This document shows positions 7,020 through 13,007 of a stretch of DNA of 13,007 nt, in pieces. Below the pieces are notes generated by a model. The model ran no database searches. It worked only from the letters and a program-made list of their open reading frames with translations, and was not told the DNA's origin. The position numbers and the translations under genes are program-made. The DNA lies in NCBI GenBank assembly GCA_020631035.1, contig JAHDIA010000089.1, forward strand, positions 1 to 13,007, given 5' to 3'. How positions within the stretch are numbered: the stretch's first letter is position 1; every line of letters starts with the position of its first letter. Source of the DNA: Chitinophagales bacterium (GTDB lineage Bacteria > Bacteroidota > Bacteroidia > Chitinophagales > UBA2359).

Positions 7020-7820
7020 ATGATAACAAATGTAAATTCCCCATTTTCATATAATGCTAGCAAAGTAATAGATTTTTTCTTTGAAGTAAATAGTGACATA
7101 AATGATGGAAATTTTGTGCTACTGCCCAATGGCAATATGACCATCCTATTTTTTCTTTCGGGCAATCTATTTTTCAACTTCCCAAAAAACAAGCACAAAG
7201 CCATTGTATCTTGTAATTGTTCAAGCTTATTAAAGGTAGCACCTGCCTCTAAAATTTCTGCCATTGGTCTACAGATCAATCCTATTTATAGCTATTGGTT
7301 GACAGGTGAAGCTCCTATTTTGACCAGCAATATTGTTTTTGACTTAGAAACCTTTTTTCCAAGCTCAGAAATTGATTTGGTTTTGGAACAATTACAAGAA
7401 TCTAACACATTGATTCAAAGATGTCATATTTTGGAAAAATACTTTTTAAGCAAAGTAGAACGAGCAACTTATCCGCTAAATATTGCATTTGCCATAGAAC
7501 ATATTAGAAACGAAAAAGGAATTGTTTCTTTGGATCATTTGTGTCAGTATTTAAATTTAAGTGGTCGTGCATTGCGAAAATCGTTTAAAAAAAACATCGC
7601 TATTAGCCCTAAAGAGTTTTCAAAAATACAGCGATTTAACAATGCTGTACAAATGCTTAAAGCGGGCAAATTTAAAACCTTATCAGAAATTGCGTATAGA
7701 GCAGGCTATTTTGACCAATCACATTTTATCAAGGAATTCAAGTATTACGCCAAGATAAGTCCCAAGGTCTTTCTTCGTAAAAATATGGGGGCAACAGGCT
7801 TTTATGATTACGCCTCATAA
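7020..7820 (+). CDS. AraC-family transcriptional regulator
   Basis: The product is a 266-residue cytoplasmic DNA-binding protein. The C-terminal part (about 155-255) is a typical AraC/XylS double helix-turn-helix. The first HTH is LDHLCQYLNLSGRALRKSFKK (one residue over in places; about 171-191) followed by ISPKEF. The second is LSEIAYRAGYFDQSHFIKEFKYYAKISPKVF (about 221-251), where the A-x-x-x-G-Y/F-x-x-x-x-x-F-x-x-x-F pattern is intact. The N-terminal 150 residues have the VLLPNGNMTILFFLSG signature seen in Bacteroidota AraC proteins with a DUF6597-like sensor half, and include a Cys pair (C65, C67). The ATG at 7020 is preceded by an A-rich stretch with no Shine-Dalgarno. It follows the kinase by 116 bp on the same strand with the GC-rich element between them, and it carries its own terminator. 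Targets are unknown; the downstream lipoprotein gene is a candidate by position only. Confidence 0.92.
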   Translation: MITNVNSPFSYNASKVIDFFFEVNSDINDGNFVLLPNGNMTILFFLSGNLFFNFPKNKHKAIVSCNCSSLLKVAPASKISAIGLQINPIYSYWLTGEAPILTSNIVFDLETFFPSSEIDLVLEQLQESNTLIQRCHILEKYFLSKVERATYPLNIAFAIEHIRNEKGIVSLDHLCQYLNLSGRALRKSFKKNIAISPKEFSKIQRFNNAVQMLKAGKFKTLSEIAYRAGYFDQSHFIKEFKYYAKISPKVFLRKNMGATGFYDYAS

Positions 7821-7841
7821 ATAAATGAGGTTCCGTTTTTT
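7813..7841 (+). terminator. Intrinsic terminator overlapping the AraC stop codon
   Basis: CCTCAT (7813-7818) pairs with ATGAGG (7825-7830) around the loop AAATAA, extendable by one G-U pair, and is followed by TTCCGTTTTTT. The TAA stop (7818-7820) lies at the stem-loop junction, so ribosomes finishing translation would cover the hairpin. This separates the regulator from the lipoprotein transcript. Confidence 0.65.
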
Positions 7842-7960
7842 ACTATTTTACTCAATAGCTTCTATTTACTTTTACTCCAAATTTTTATTAGTAAAGTTAC
7901 AAGCATTCTCTCCAATAGGGAATGTTTGTATTATTCAACATAACCTAAAAACCAATTATT

Positions 7961-8641
7961 ATGCTACATTACAACTTCAAATCCTTGCTACTTGTTCTGG
8001 CAATCTTTACACTGGCTTCTTGCTCAAAAAATGAAATGCCTTTTGAAGCCTTGGATGTTCCTATAAATCAAGCACAAGTTGAATTAGACAATAAATCCTC
8101 AAAAGATTCCCAGGAAACTTCTGACAACTTCAAAGGTCCTTGCCCAACGACCACACTTTATGCAGCCGATTATGCCAATAATAATGCAGGAATATCAGCA
8201 TATGTATGGGATATTTATGACGCCCTTGAGGCTCATGCCAATTGTGTTTATCCTATTTATGCCAGTCAAAATGGCTGTTTTGGTGGGGGAACGACGGGTG
8301 CTGAACAAGCAATGTCTTTGTGCTCATACAACAATAGTGTAATCTGTCAAAATGAGACTTATACTACTTCTGATGATTTAGTCATTAATATGAATCCTGA
8401 CTCATTTAATGCTGAAGACTTTTTAAACAATTACCTTTCAGGACTCAGCTATTGTGGTCCCAATCGTGCTACTAGGATTGTTGATGTAGAGGTATCTTGG
8501 GATGCTATAGGGTGCTGTGTTGATTGTGAAGATGAGGTAGTGTGGGAATGCTATAGCATTGGAAAAGACTTCCATATTTTTATATCAGTTACCTATGAAT
8601 GTTGTGGACGCATAAAACTTCCAGTAAAGCTTCTTTGGTAG
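7961..8641 (+). CDS. Cys-rich secreted lipoprotein of unknown function
   Basis: The product is 226 residues. The N-terminus is a lipoprotein signal peptide: Lys8, a hydrophobic core (LLLVLAIFT) and the lipobox LASC, with Cys21 as the lipidated residue, so the mature protein should be anchored in the outer or inner membrane. A Ser/Asp/Lys-rich linker of about 35 residues follows. The rest holds 12 further Cys (61, 95, 106, 121, 129, 165, 185, 186, 189, 197, 214, 215), including the cluster GCCVDC and a terminal ECC, which suggests several disulfides or a metal site. The Tyr/Asn/Asp-rich composition fits an extracellular domain. I do not recognise the family. The ATG at 7961 is the only start that gives a complete signal peptide. 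A partial -7-like box AATGTTTG lies at 7921-7928 without a convincing upstream partner. The stop is 13 bp before a strong hairpin. Confidence 0.85.
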   Translation: MLHYNFKSLLLVLAIFTLASCSKNEMPFEALDVPINQAQVELDNKSSKDSQETSDNFKGPCPTTTLYAADYANNNAGISAYVWDIYDALEAHANCVYPIYASQNGCFGGGTTGAEQAMSLCSYNNSVICQNETYTTSDDLVINMNPDSFNAEDFLNNYLSGLSYCGPNRATRIVDVEVSWDAIGCCVDCEDEVVWECYSIGKDFHIFISVTYECCGRIKLPVKLLW

Positions 8642-8654
8642 TTTATACGAAAAG

Positions 8655-8724
8655 TTTGCGGCAAATAAGCCCATTATTTGCCGCAAAATTTGCCGCAAAA
8701 TTTGCCGCAAAATTTGCCGCAAAT
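8655..8724. repeat. 14-bp perfect hairpin running into four 12-bp tandem units
   Basis: TTTGCGGCAAATAA (8655-8668) and TTATTTGCCGCAAA (8674-8687) form a perfect 14-bp stem with a 5-nt loop. The right arm overlaps the first of four tandem TTTGCCGCAAAA units (8677-8688, 8689-8700, 8701-8712, and 8713-8724 ending AAAT). Each unit is itself near-palindromic, TTTGC-C-GCAAA. The left arm can therefore pair with any of the units. It lies just beyond the lipoprotein stop and may act as a transcription terminator or mRNA 3' stabiliser, although no T-run follows. Confidence 0.85.
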
Positions 8725-8748
8725 AATTGCTACAAATTCCTCAAAAGA

Positions 8749-8839
8749 TGCGACGAAAATCCCAGTTATTCGTCGCAATTTTTGCGACAAATACTCTTCA
8801 ATGATTGAAGATGCGGCGAATACCCAGCTATTTGCCGCA
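8749..8839. repeat. Two further related hairpins in the convergent intergenic region
   Basis: TGCGACGAA (8749-8757) pairs with TTCGTCGCA (8769-8777). The next, 63 bp on, is TGCGGCGAATA (8812-8822) with TATTTGCCGCA (8829-8839), 11 bp with one G-U pair and loop CCCAGC. Both share the flanks GATGCG before and CAATTTTTG after, and the loop word CCCAG. A small palindrome CTTCAAT-G-ATTGAAG (8796-8810) lies between them. The second hairpin ends 13 bp before the minus-strand helicase stop, so the cluster may terminate both convergent genes. Confidence 0.8.
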
Positions 8840-8852
8840 ATTTTTGTCGCAA

Positions 8853-11800
8853 TTAGCCAAAAACCGCCTCACTCTCTGCTTCTCCCAAAAAGCCTTTTTC
8901 TTTCCTAATTGCTTCCATCAATTCTCGATAAAATAGGCTTTTTTGTAGAACCGTAGCATAGCCCAAAATGACCAACTGCTCCGAGGCGCGAGATAGGCTC
9001 ACCAAAAGTTTGCGGTCAAGGGTTTGCTCAAAATTCATAGCGTGCAAATTTACCAATTGCTTTTCTCGGTTAACCGCCAAAGACAATATAATGACCTTGC
9101 GTTCAGATCCTTGAAAACGTTCAACCGTATCTACCAAAATCTTGCCTCTCAACTCTTTGGGCAAACGCTTTTTGATATTGCCAATTTGCGCCCGCCAAGG
9201 TGTGATGATGCCAATGGTTTTATCGTCCATTTCATCTCCAAAAAACTGGGCGAGTTCTTGAACAATGTGGGCAGCTCGTATGGCTTCTTGGTGGTGGGTT
9301 TTGCTGTTTGCTTCCCAGCTACTCTCCAAGAAAACGCTCCGATTTTTGCTCAGCAATTGTAAGAGTTTGCTTTTTTTCTTGGGATAAGATTTTAAAAAGG
9401 ATGCATCCTTTTGACGGTCCAATGCCTCGTCCAATCCTTCTGCATAATGGCTACGGATGAAATTGCCAATGGATTGATGCATTCTAAAATGAGTGGTTAA
9501 TTGCGCTTTGGCGTGGGTCCATTCTTTTTCGGTACAAATGCGGAACAATCGCTCAAACAAAGATTGGCGCAAATCGTAAATACCCAATTCTTGCAATTTG
9601 GGATTGTCAATTTTGCAATACTTTTCGTTTTGCACCACCACAGCAGGCAACTGATTTTGATCGCCTATCAAAATGAACTTTTCAAAGAGAGAAACCACAC
9701 CCAATAATTCTGCTTCGGTCAATTGAGACGCTTCATCGACAATCAATTGGTCAAAAGAAAGAAACTCCAAGAAAGTTGTATTGTTTCTAAAAGTCGCAAC
9801 TGTTGCTACTACTACTCTCGTTTTGAGTAGTTCGTTGCGCCACTCATCAGCATTGTTTCCCTTGATTTTGTTTTTAAAAGTATTGACATCCTCACTACGT
9901 TTACTTATAAGCGTATAGTCAATGTCATTTTTATATAGTTTGCTACATACTTCGTCAACAGCACGATTGGTAAATGCCAAAATGAACAGTCGCTTGTCGT
10001 TTAATTTTAAATTTTGTTTGACAATATTGACAAGTATGGTTGAGGTTTTACCTGTACCTGGCGGTCCTTGAATCAAAAAATAATCTTTGGCGTTGAGAGC
10101 TTTACTCACCACCTCTTTTTGATTGGGGAACAAGCCTTCCATTTCTTCCAATTCAACTTCCTCCACTCTTGGCTCGGCATCACCCATCAACAAAAATTGC
10201 TTGTACAAAGGAGCCTTTAAAAAATTAAACAATGACTGAATGCTCGCCCAATAATTGCGTTCAAAAAAGTCCCGTTCAACTGCCCAATTTTTGTAGGAGA
10301 TGATAAAATGTTCATCCGCCTGTTTATTGGTCAATTTAAATTGAATTTCCCCATTTTCTATTTGGGCAATGCTGCCTTTGAGCAATTGCTGTTCTAGGGG
10401 ACGATAGGTATTGTTTTGTTGTGGGTAAATGATTGCTATATCGTCTTTTCTAAAATCGTGTATGTCCTCTTCATTGTATTTGAGATGCATACAAGAATGC
10501 TCTGTATCGTAATGTATGAGTTCCAAATCGTAAAGTATGCGATTGGCTTCGGCTTTGCAATAATGGTCTTCGAGCCACAAACTGGCAAAGCCTTTTTCAT
10601 TGCGGGCTTCGTCGGTTCTATCGCCTGTTTTGGCAGTATACAATTCATTGGCTAAAAAACTACACAAACGTTGGTAATACAATTTGATCTCGTCGGTACA
10701 GCCTTGGTAAACTGCATCGAACTGCATAATCGCATCTTCTACAAAAGGCGGGTAAAGCCCAAAGTCTTCGGTATTGATGGCATTGAATAAGTCATTGGCT
10801 TCGTTTTTTCGGATTTTGTGGAAGAGGTATACCAGGCTATTTCGCAAATGAACTAAGGCACGTTCTTCGCTAAATTTAGGTGCAATGTAACGGAGTGGTG
10901 TTGCACCATCTTTGGAGTAAAAAATAGCGGAGTTGCCTGTGCGTTGCCCTTTAAAAGTACTCTTGAGTAGCATATGATAACCCACTACTTGCATTTTGTT
11001 GTTGACCCAAGTTTGTTTTTGTGGAAAACTACCACTTTTGAGTTCGACTATGTCCTTGCGTTTGTCATCCTCTGGATCTTCACTCATCACATCTAAACGC
11101 CCCAAGATCCCGTAGGCAGACGAACAAAAAGTTGGCTCTAAAATCTTGCGTTTGGTCTTGCTATTTTTGGCAAAATTGTAGAGGTTGTGAAAATGTTGTT
11201 GCTTGATGTTCTTTTCAATCAACTGTAGCAATTCTTCTCCAAAATAAATACTCCTCAGCGCATTGTCTCTCTTGATTTTTTTAAAGGCTTCGCTGTAAGT
11301 TTCGTCGGGGTGATTGACAAGCATATCCAAAAAATTACCGACCATCGTTCCTTGTAGGGCTTTCCAACTTGTACTAGAAGGCAGTAATTTTTTTAAAAAG
11401 TACAAATATGAATTGGTTCCCCTCCACTGAAAACACTCTGCCAATTCTGAAGCATTGAATAAATTGTCAGGATCAACGACCACTAATGTATTGTTGTTTG
11501 AGTTGTATAGGTGTTCCTTATTTTCTTGTTTCGTTCTATGAAAAATATGTACACTCGACCATTCTGACAACCAATTTTTCAAAACGGTCAAATCGTTGTA
11601 ATTGTGCTTCCACAGTAGTTGTGTAAATTGCTCATTGTCGCCATCTTCGTCCTTACACAAAATACCAAAGTATTCCATTCCATTTTTAGCCGTTCGTATA
11701 TCCGAAATCGCCTTAACCACCGCCCTGGTGTACTCTGCGTTTCGGCTGAGGTTTTGAGCAACGGGAAACTTTTTAAGTTCTAATTCTTTGTAGACTTTTT

Positions 11801-12170
11801 GGAGTTCTTCAGGTATATCTCTCTTAGCAAAAAAGGCAATCACATTGGCAAGGGTTTGCACTCCCAAGTGGTAGAGATTGGCAGAAACGGGAAAGTCCAA
11901 TTCACGAAGCAACTGAGCAGCATACTTACGCAATCCATGTACATTCCGATCTAATTCGAAGGAAGGTTCACTTTTGTCATGTGCATAAACGATACGGGCA
12001 AATACATTGGCAAAGGCGTGTTCGACCTCGGCAGTAAGGGTTTTGTATATTGCCCCCAAGAGGTTCTGCAATTTGGCAAAAATCCGTTTATCAAGTACAT
12101 CTTGTTTGTCCCTATCTATTTCGAGCAGTTGGTTGTAATAAATCTCCGCATCTATCTCTGTTAGCAACAT
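8853..12170 (-). CDS. Dna2-like PD-(D/E)XK nuclease fused to SF1 helicase
   Basis: The product is 1105 residues, with a RecB/Cas4/Dna2-type nuclease followed by a UPF1/Dna2-like superfamily 1 helicase. Residues 1-270 are helix-rich and unassigned. The nuclease core shows GRLD (Asp360), VELK (Glu376, Lys378) and QVVGY (Gln394, Tyr398), the order expected for this fold. Helicase motifs are complete: GPPGTGKT (702-709), LAFTNRAVDEV (731-741), VDEAS (811-815), GDQNQLP (836-842), THFRMH (893-898), TPWRAQ (990-995), VDTVERFQGSE (1013-1023) and VSLSRA (1057-1062). The Cys arrangement does not show the CxxC cluster typical of Dna2/Cas4 iron-sulfur sites. The expected role is ATP-driven DNA (or RNA) unwinding coupled to single-strand cleavage, in repair or phage defence; the sequence does not decide which. 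The ATG at 12170 is supported by a promoter just upstream. The gene is monocistronic here, convergent with the lipoprotein and divergent from an Rpn-type nuclease. Confidence 0.9.
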   Translation of the reverse strand: MLLTEIDAEIYYNQLLEIDRDKQDVLDKRIFAKLQNLLGAIYKTLTAEVEHAFANVFARIVYAHDKSEPSFELDRNVHGLRKYAAQLLRELDFPVSANLYHLGVQTLANVIAFFAKRDIPEELQKVYKELELKKFPVAQNLSRNAEYTRAVVKAISDIRTAKNGMEYFGILCKDEDGDNEQFTQLLWKHNYNDLTVLKNWLSEWSSVHIFHRTKQENKEHLYNSNNNTLVVVDPDNLFNASELAECFQWRGTNSYLYFLKKLLPSSTSWKALQGTMVGNFLDMLVNHPDETYSEAFKKIKRDNALRSIYFGEELLQLIEKNIKQQHFHNLYNFAKNSKTKRKILEPTFCSSAYGILGRLDVMSEDPEDDKRKDIVELKSGSFPQKQTWVNNKMQVVGYHMLLKSTFKGQRTGNSAIFYSKDGATPLRYIAPKFSEERALVHLRNSLVYLFHKIRKNEANDLFNAINTEDFGLYPPFVEDAIMQFDAVYQGCTDEIKLYYQRLCSFLANELYTAKTGDRTDEARNEKGFASLWLEDHYCKAEANRILYDLELIHYDTEHSCMHLKYNEEDIHDFRKDDIAIIYPQQNNTYRPLEQQLLKGSIAQIENGEIQFKLTNKQADEHFIISYKNWAVERDFFERNYWASIQSLFNFLKAPLYKQFLLMGDAEPRVEEVELEEMEGLFPNQKEVVSKALNAKDYFLIQGPPGTGKTSTILVNIVKQNLKLNDKRLFILAFTNRAVDEVCSKLYKNDIDYTLISKRSEDVNTFKNKIKGNNADEWRNELLKTRVVVATVATFRNNTTFLEFLSFDQLIVDEASQLTEAELLGVVSLFEKFILIGDQNQLPAVVVQNEKYCKIDNPKLQELGIYDLRQSLFERLFRICTEKEWTHAKAQLTTHFRMHQSIGNFIRSHYAEGLDEALDRQKDASFLKSYPKKKSKLLQLLSKNRSVFLESSWEANSKTHHQEAIRAAHIVQELAQFFGDEMDDKTIGIITPWRAQIGNIKKRLPKELRGKILVDTVERFQGSERKVIILSLAVNREKQLVNLHAMNFEQTLDRKLLVSLSRASEQLVILGYATVLQKSLFYRELMEAIRKEKGFLGEAESEAVFG

Positions 12171-12196
12171 CTTTTGGTATTTTGGTACAGTGAGGA

Positions 12197-12227
12197 CAAA
12201 GTTATCTTTTTGTAAGGGAATTTCAAA
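12197..12227 (-). promoter_or_regulatory. Consensus Bacteroidota-type promoter of the helicase-nuclease gene
   Basis: On the minus strand, TTTG (12227-12224), a 19-bp spacer and TAACTTTG (12204-12197) match TTTG / TAnnTTTG exactly. The -7 box ends 26 nt before the ATG at 12170, implying a very short leader. This also supports the chosen start codon. Confidence 0.7.
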
Positions 12228-12322
12228 TTATGATTGGTTCTTAGGCAATTTCTTCAGCAAAAATTGTCAAAGAACATTATTATTAAAATGTCATTATTAT
12301 TTTGCAACATCACTGGTTCTAG

Positions 12323-12393
12323 GCTACACTCACTCTGGTTATCGGGCGCATGCTTTAAGCTGCGTCGTAAATTTCATCCACCCGCTTCGTCCT
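12323..12393. repeat. Second copy of the degenerate intergenic element
   Basis: GCTA (12323-12326), TATCGGGCG (12340-12348), TTAAGC (12355-12360) and CTTCGTCCT (12385-12393) occur in the same order as in the acs-kinase intergenic region (5051-5098), with different spacing. The segment is more GC-rich than its surroundings and holds no gene. The rest of the 12228-12468 gap shows nothing else clear; a weak TATATTAT box (12443-12450) could serve the Rpn gene. Confidence 0.4.
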
Positions 12394-12468
12394 GCACTTT
12401 TCCACCTCAAAAGCAACTTGCATTTTCTCATTTTAAGCATTGTATATTATAGACACGATATACAAGCT

Positions 12469-13007
12469 ATGAGTAAAAACAAGCAACCGAATGAAGAAGC
12501 TCCAAAGCCCAAAGGCAATTCCTATGACCGACTATTCAAAGAAAATGCAAAATCTTTATTTATCCCAATCATTGAAGAGCAACTAGGGCTCAACATCAAG
12601 TCATACCAAGCTCTACAAGAAAAACTGATACAAACAGTTGAACGTGAAACTGACTTTTTGTACAGAGTCACCTTACAAAAAGCCAACAAAGAAAAAGAGA
12701 TTCTACTACACATTGAGTTTCAAACCCAAGATACCCACAAAATGCTAGGGCGAATGGCTGAATACCACGGTTTAATCTATCGAAAATACCAAATGCCCAT
12801 TCAGCATATAGTTATATATCTTGGCGCACGAAAAGCCAGAATGCGCTCCAAATTAAAAGTCAATGAGGTGTTCTATGGCTTTGATATAATCAATGTCTAC
12901 ACTTTGGATACCACCCAATTGCTACGTTCACAAATTCCCGAAGTGATTCTTTTGGCATTGCTAAGCGAATATGACGAGGAACAAACAGAAACAATCTTGC
13001 GTTCTAT
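12469..13007 (+). CDS. Rpn-family PD-(D/E)XK nuclease (recombination-promoting nuclease / putative transposase), 3'-truncated
   Basis: The frame opens at ATG 12469 and stays open to the window end, giving 179 complete codons; the C-terminus is missing. The N-terminus MSKNKQPNEEAPKPKGNSYD is a charged tail, followed by the typical YDRLFKEN (19-26). The nuclease core is ETDFLYRV with Asp62, then ILLHIEFQTQ with Glu83 and Gln85 (an E-x-Q version of the usual E-x-K, common in this family), then MLGRMAEYHGLIYRKY (92-107), the conserved helix after the active site. Rpn proteins are DNA endonucleases that raise RecA-independent recombination in E. coli, and similar genes are multicopy in many Bacteroidota and Cyanobacteria genomes. 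This one is divergent from the helicase-nuclease, with about 300 bp between starts. No flanking inverted repeats marking a transposon were seen. Confidence 0.8.
   Translation, partial: MSKNKQPNEEAPKPKGNSYDRLFKENAKSLFIPIIEEQLGLNIKSYQALQEKLIQTVERETDFLYRVTLQKANKEKEILLHIEFQTQDTHKMLGRMAEYHGLIYRKYQMPIQHIVIYLGARKARMRSKLKVNEVFYGFDIINVYTLDTTQLLRSQIPEVILLALLSEYDEEQTETILRS

Noticed and set aside
6761..7054. Overlapping frames on both strands across the kinase 3' end and the GC-rich element
   Set aside because: They overlap the kinase catalytic domain out of frame, and the Arg/Ala-rich part is a translation of the non-coding GC-rich element.
7825..8034. Frame overlapping the start of the lipoprotein gene
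   Set aside because: It overlaps the lipoprotein signal peptide in another frame and follows directly after a terminator, with no recognisable features of its own.
8655..8839. Possible CRISPR array
   Set aside because: Units are 12 bp without spacers, or palindromes with unequal spacing; there are no regular spacers and no cas1/cas2. The Cas4-like nuclease fold in the neighbouring helicase is the Dna2-type fusion.
8599..8908. Plus-strand frames encoding AAKFAAKF- or PQNLPQNL-type repeats
   Set aside because: They are translations of the four 12-bp tandem units and hairpins, begin inside the lipoprotein gene, and have no initiation signal or protein-like composition.

Overview
This AT-rich window looks like a chromosomal segment of a member of the Bacteroidota. 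The evidence is indirect: start codons lack Shine-Dalgarno sequences, three intergenic regions carry matches to the Bacteroidota promoter pattern (TTTG, 19-20 bp, TAnnTTTG), and the protein families fit that phylum. Degenerate intergenic repeats and Asn/Lys/Gln-rich proteins suggest a Saprospiraceae-like (for example Aureispira-like) genome, but that finer placement is only a guess. No tRNA, rRNA, CRISPR array or intact insertion sequence was seen.

Layout. The left edge holds the 3' part of an unrecognised, helix-rich gene. Next come two small tandem paralogous genes (1672-1959 and 2023-2289). Their products share a 20-residue N-terminus ending in Gly-Gly and a conserved C-terminal domain, which is the look of double-glycine-leader peptides exported by peptidase-type ABC transporters. 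A gene-free stretch of about 600 bp with C-rich direct repeats and a terminator hairpin separates them from a minus-strand acetyl-CoA synthetase gene (acs). The acs upstream region contains a long imperfect hairpin and a good plus-strand promoter, followed by a soluble PAS-containing histidine kinase. An 89-bp, 70% G+C element starts directly at the kinase stop codon. An AraC-family regulator with its own terminator and a Cys-rich lipoprotein of unknown function follow.

The lipoprotein gene converges on a large minus-strand gene. The gap between them is packed with related hairpins and four 12-bp tandem units. The large gene (8853-12170) encodes a Dna2-like fusion of a PD-(D/E)XK nuclease and an SF1 helicase, with a near-consensus promoter just upstream. 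Beyond a further repeat-like intergenic segment, a divergent Rpn-type PD-(D/E)XK nuclease gene runs off the right edge.

Functional links are weak. acs is housekeeping metabolism. The kinase and AraC regulator are neighbours on one strand and may be co-transcribed, but neither has a receiver domain. The helicase-nuclease and Rpn nuclease both act on DNA but are divergent. The most unusual content is the double-glycine peptide pair and the several different intergenic repeat structures.
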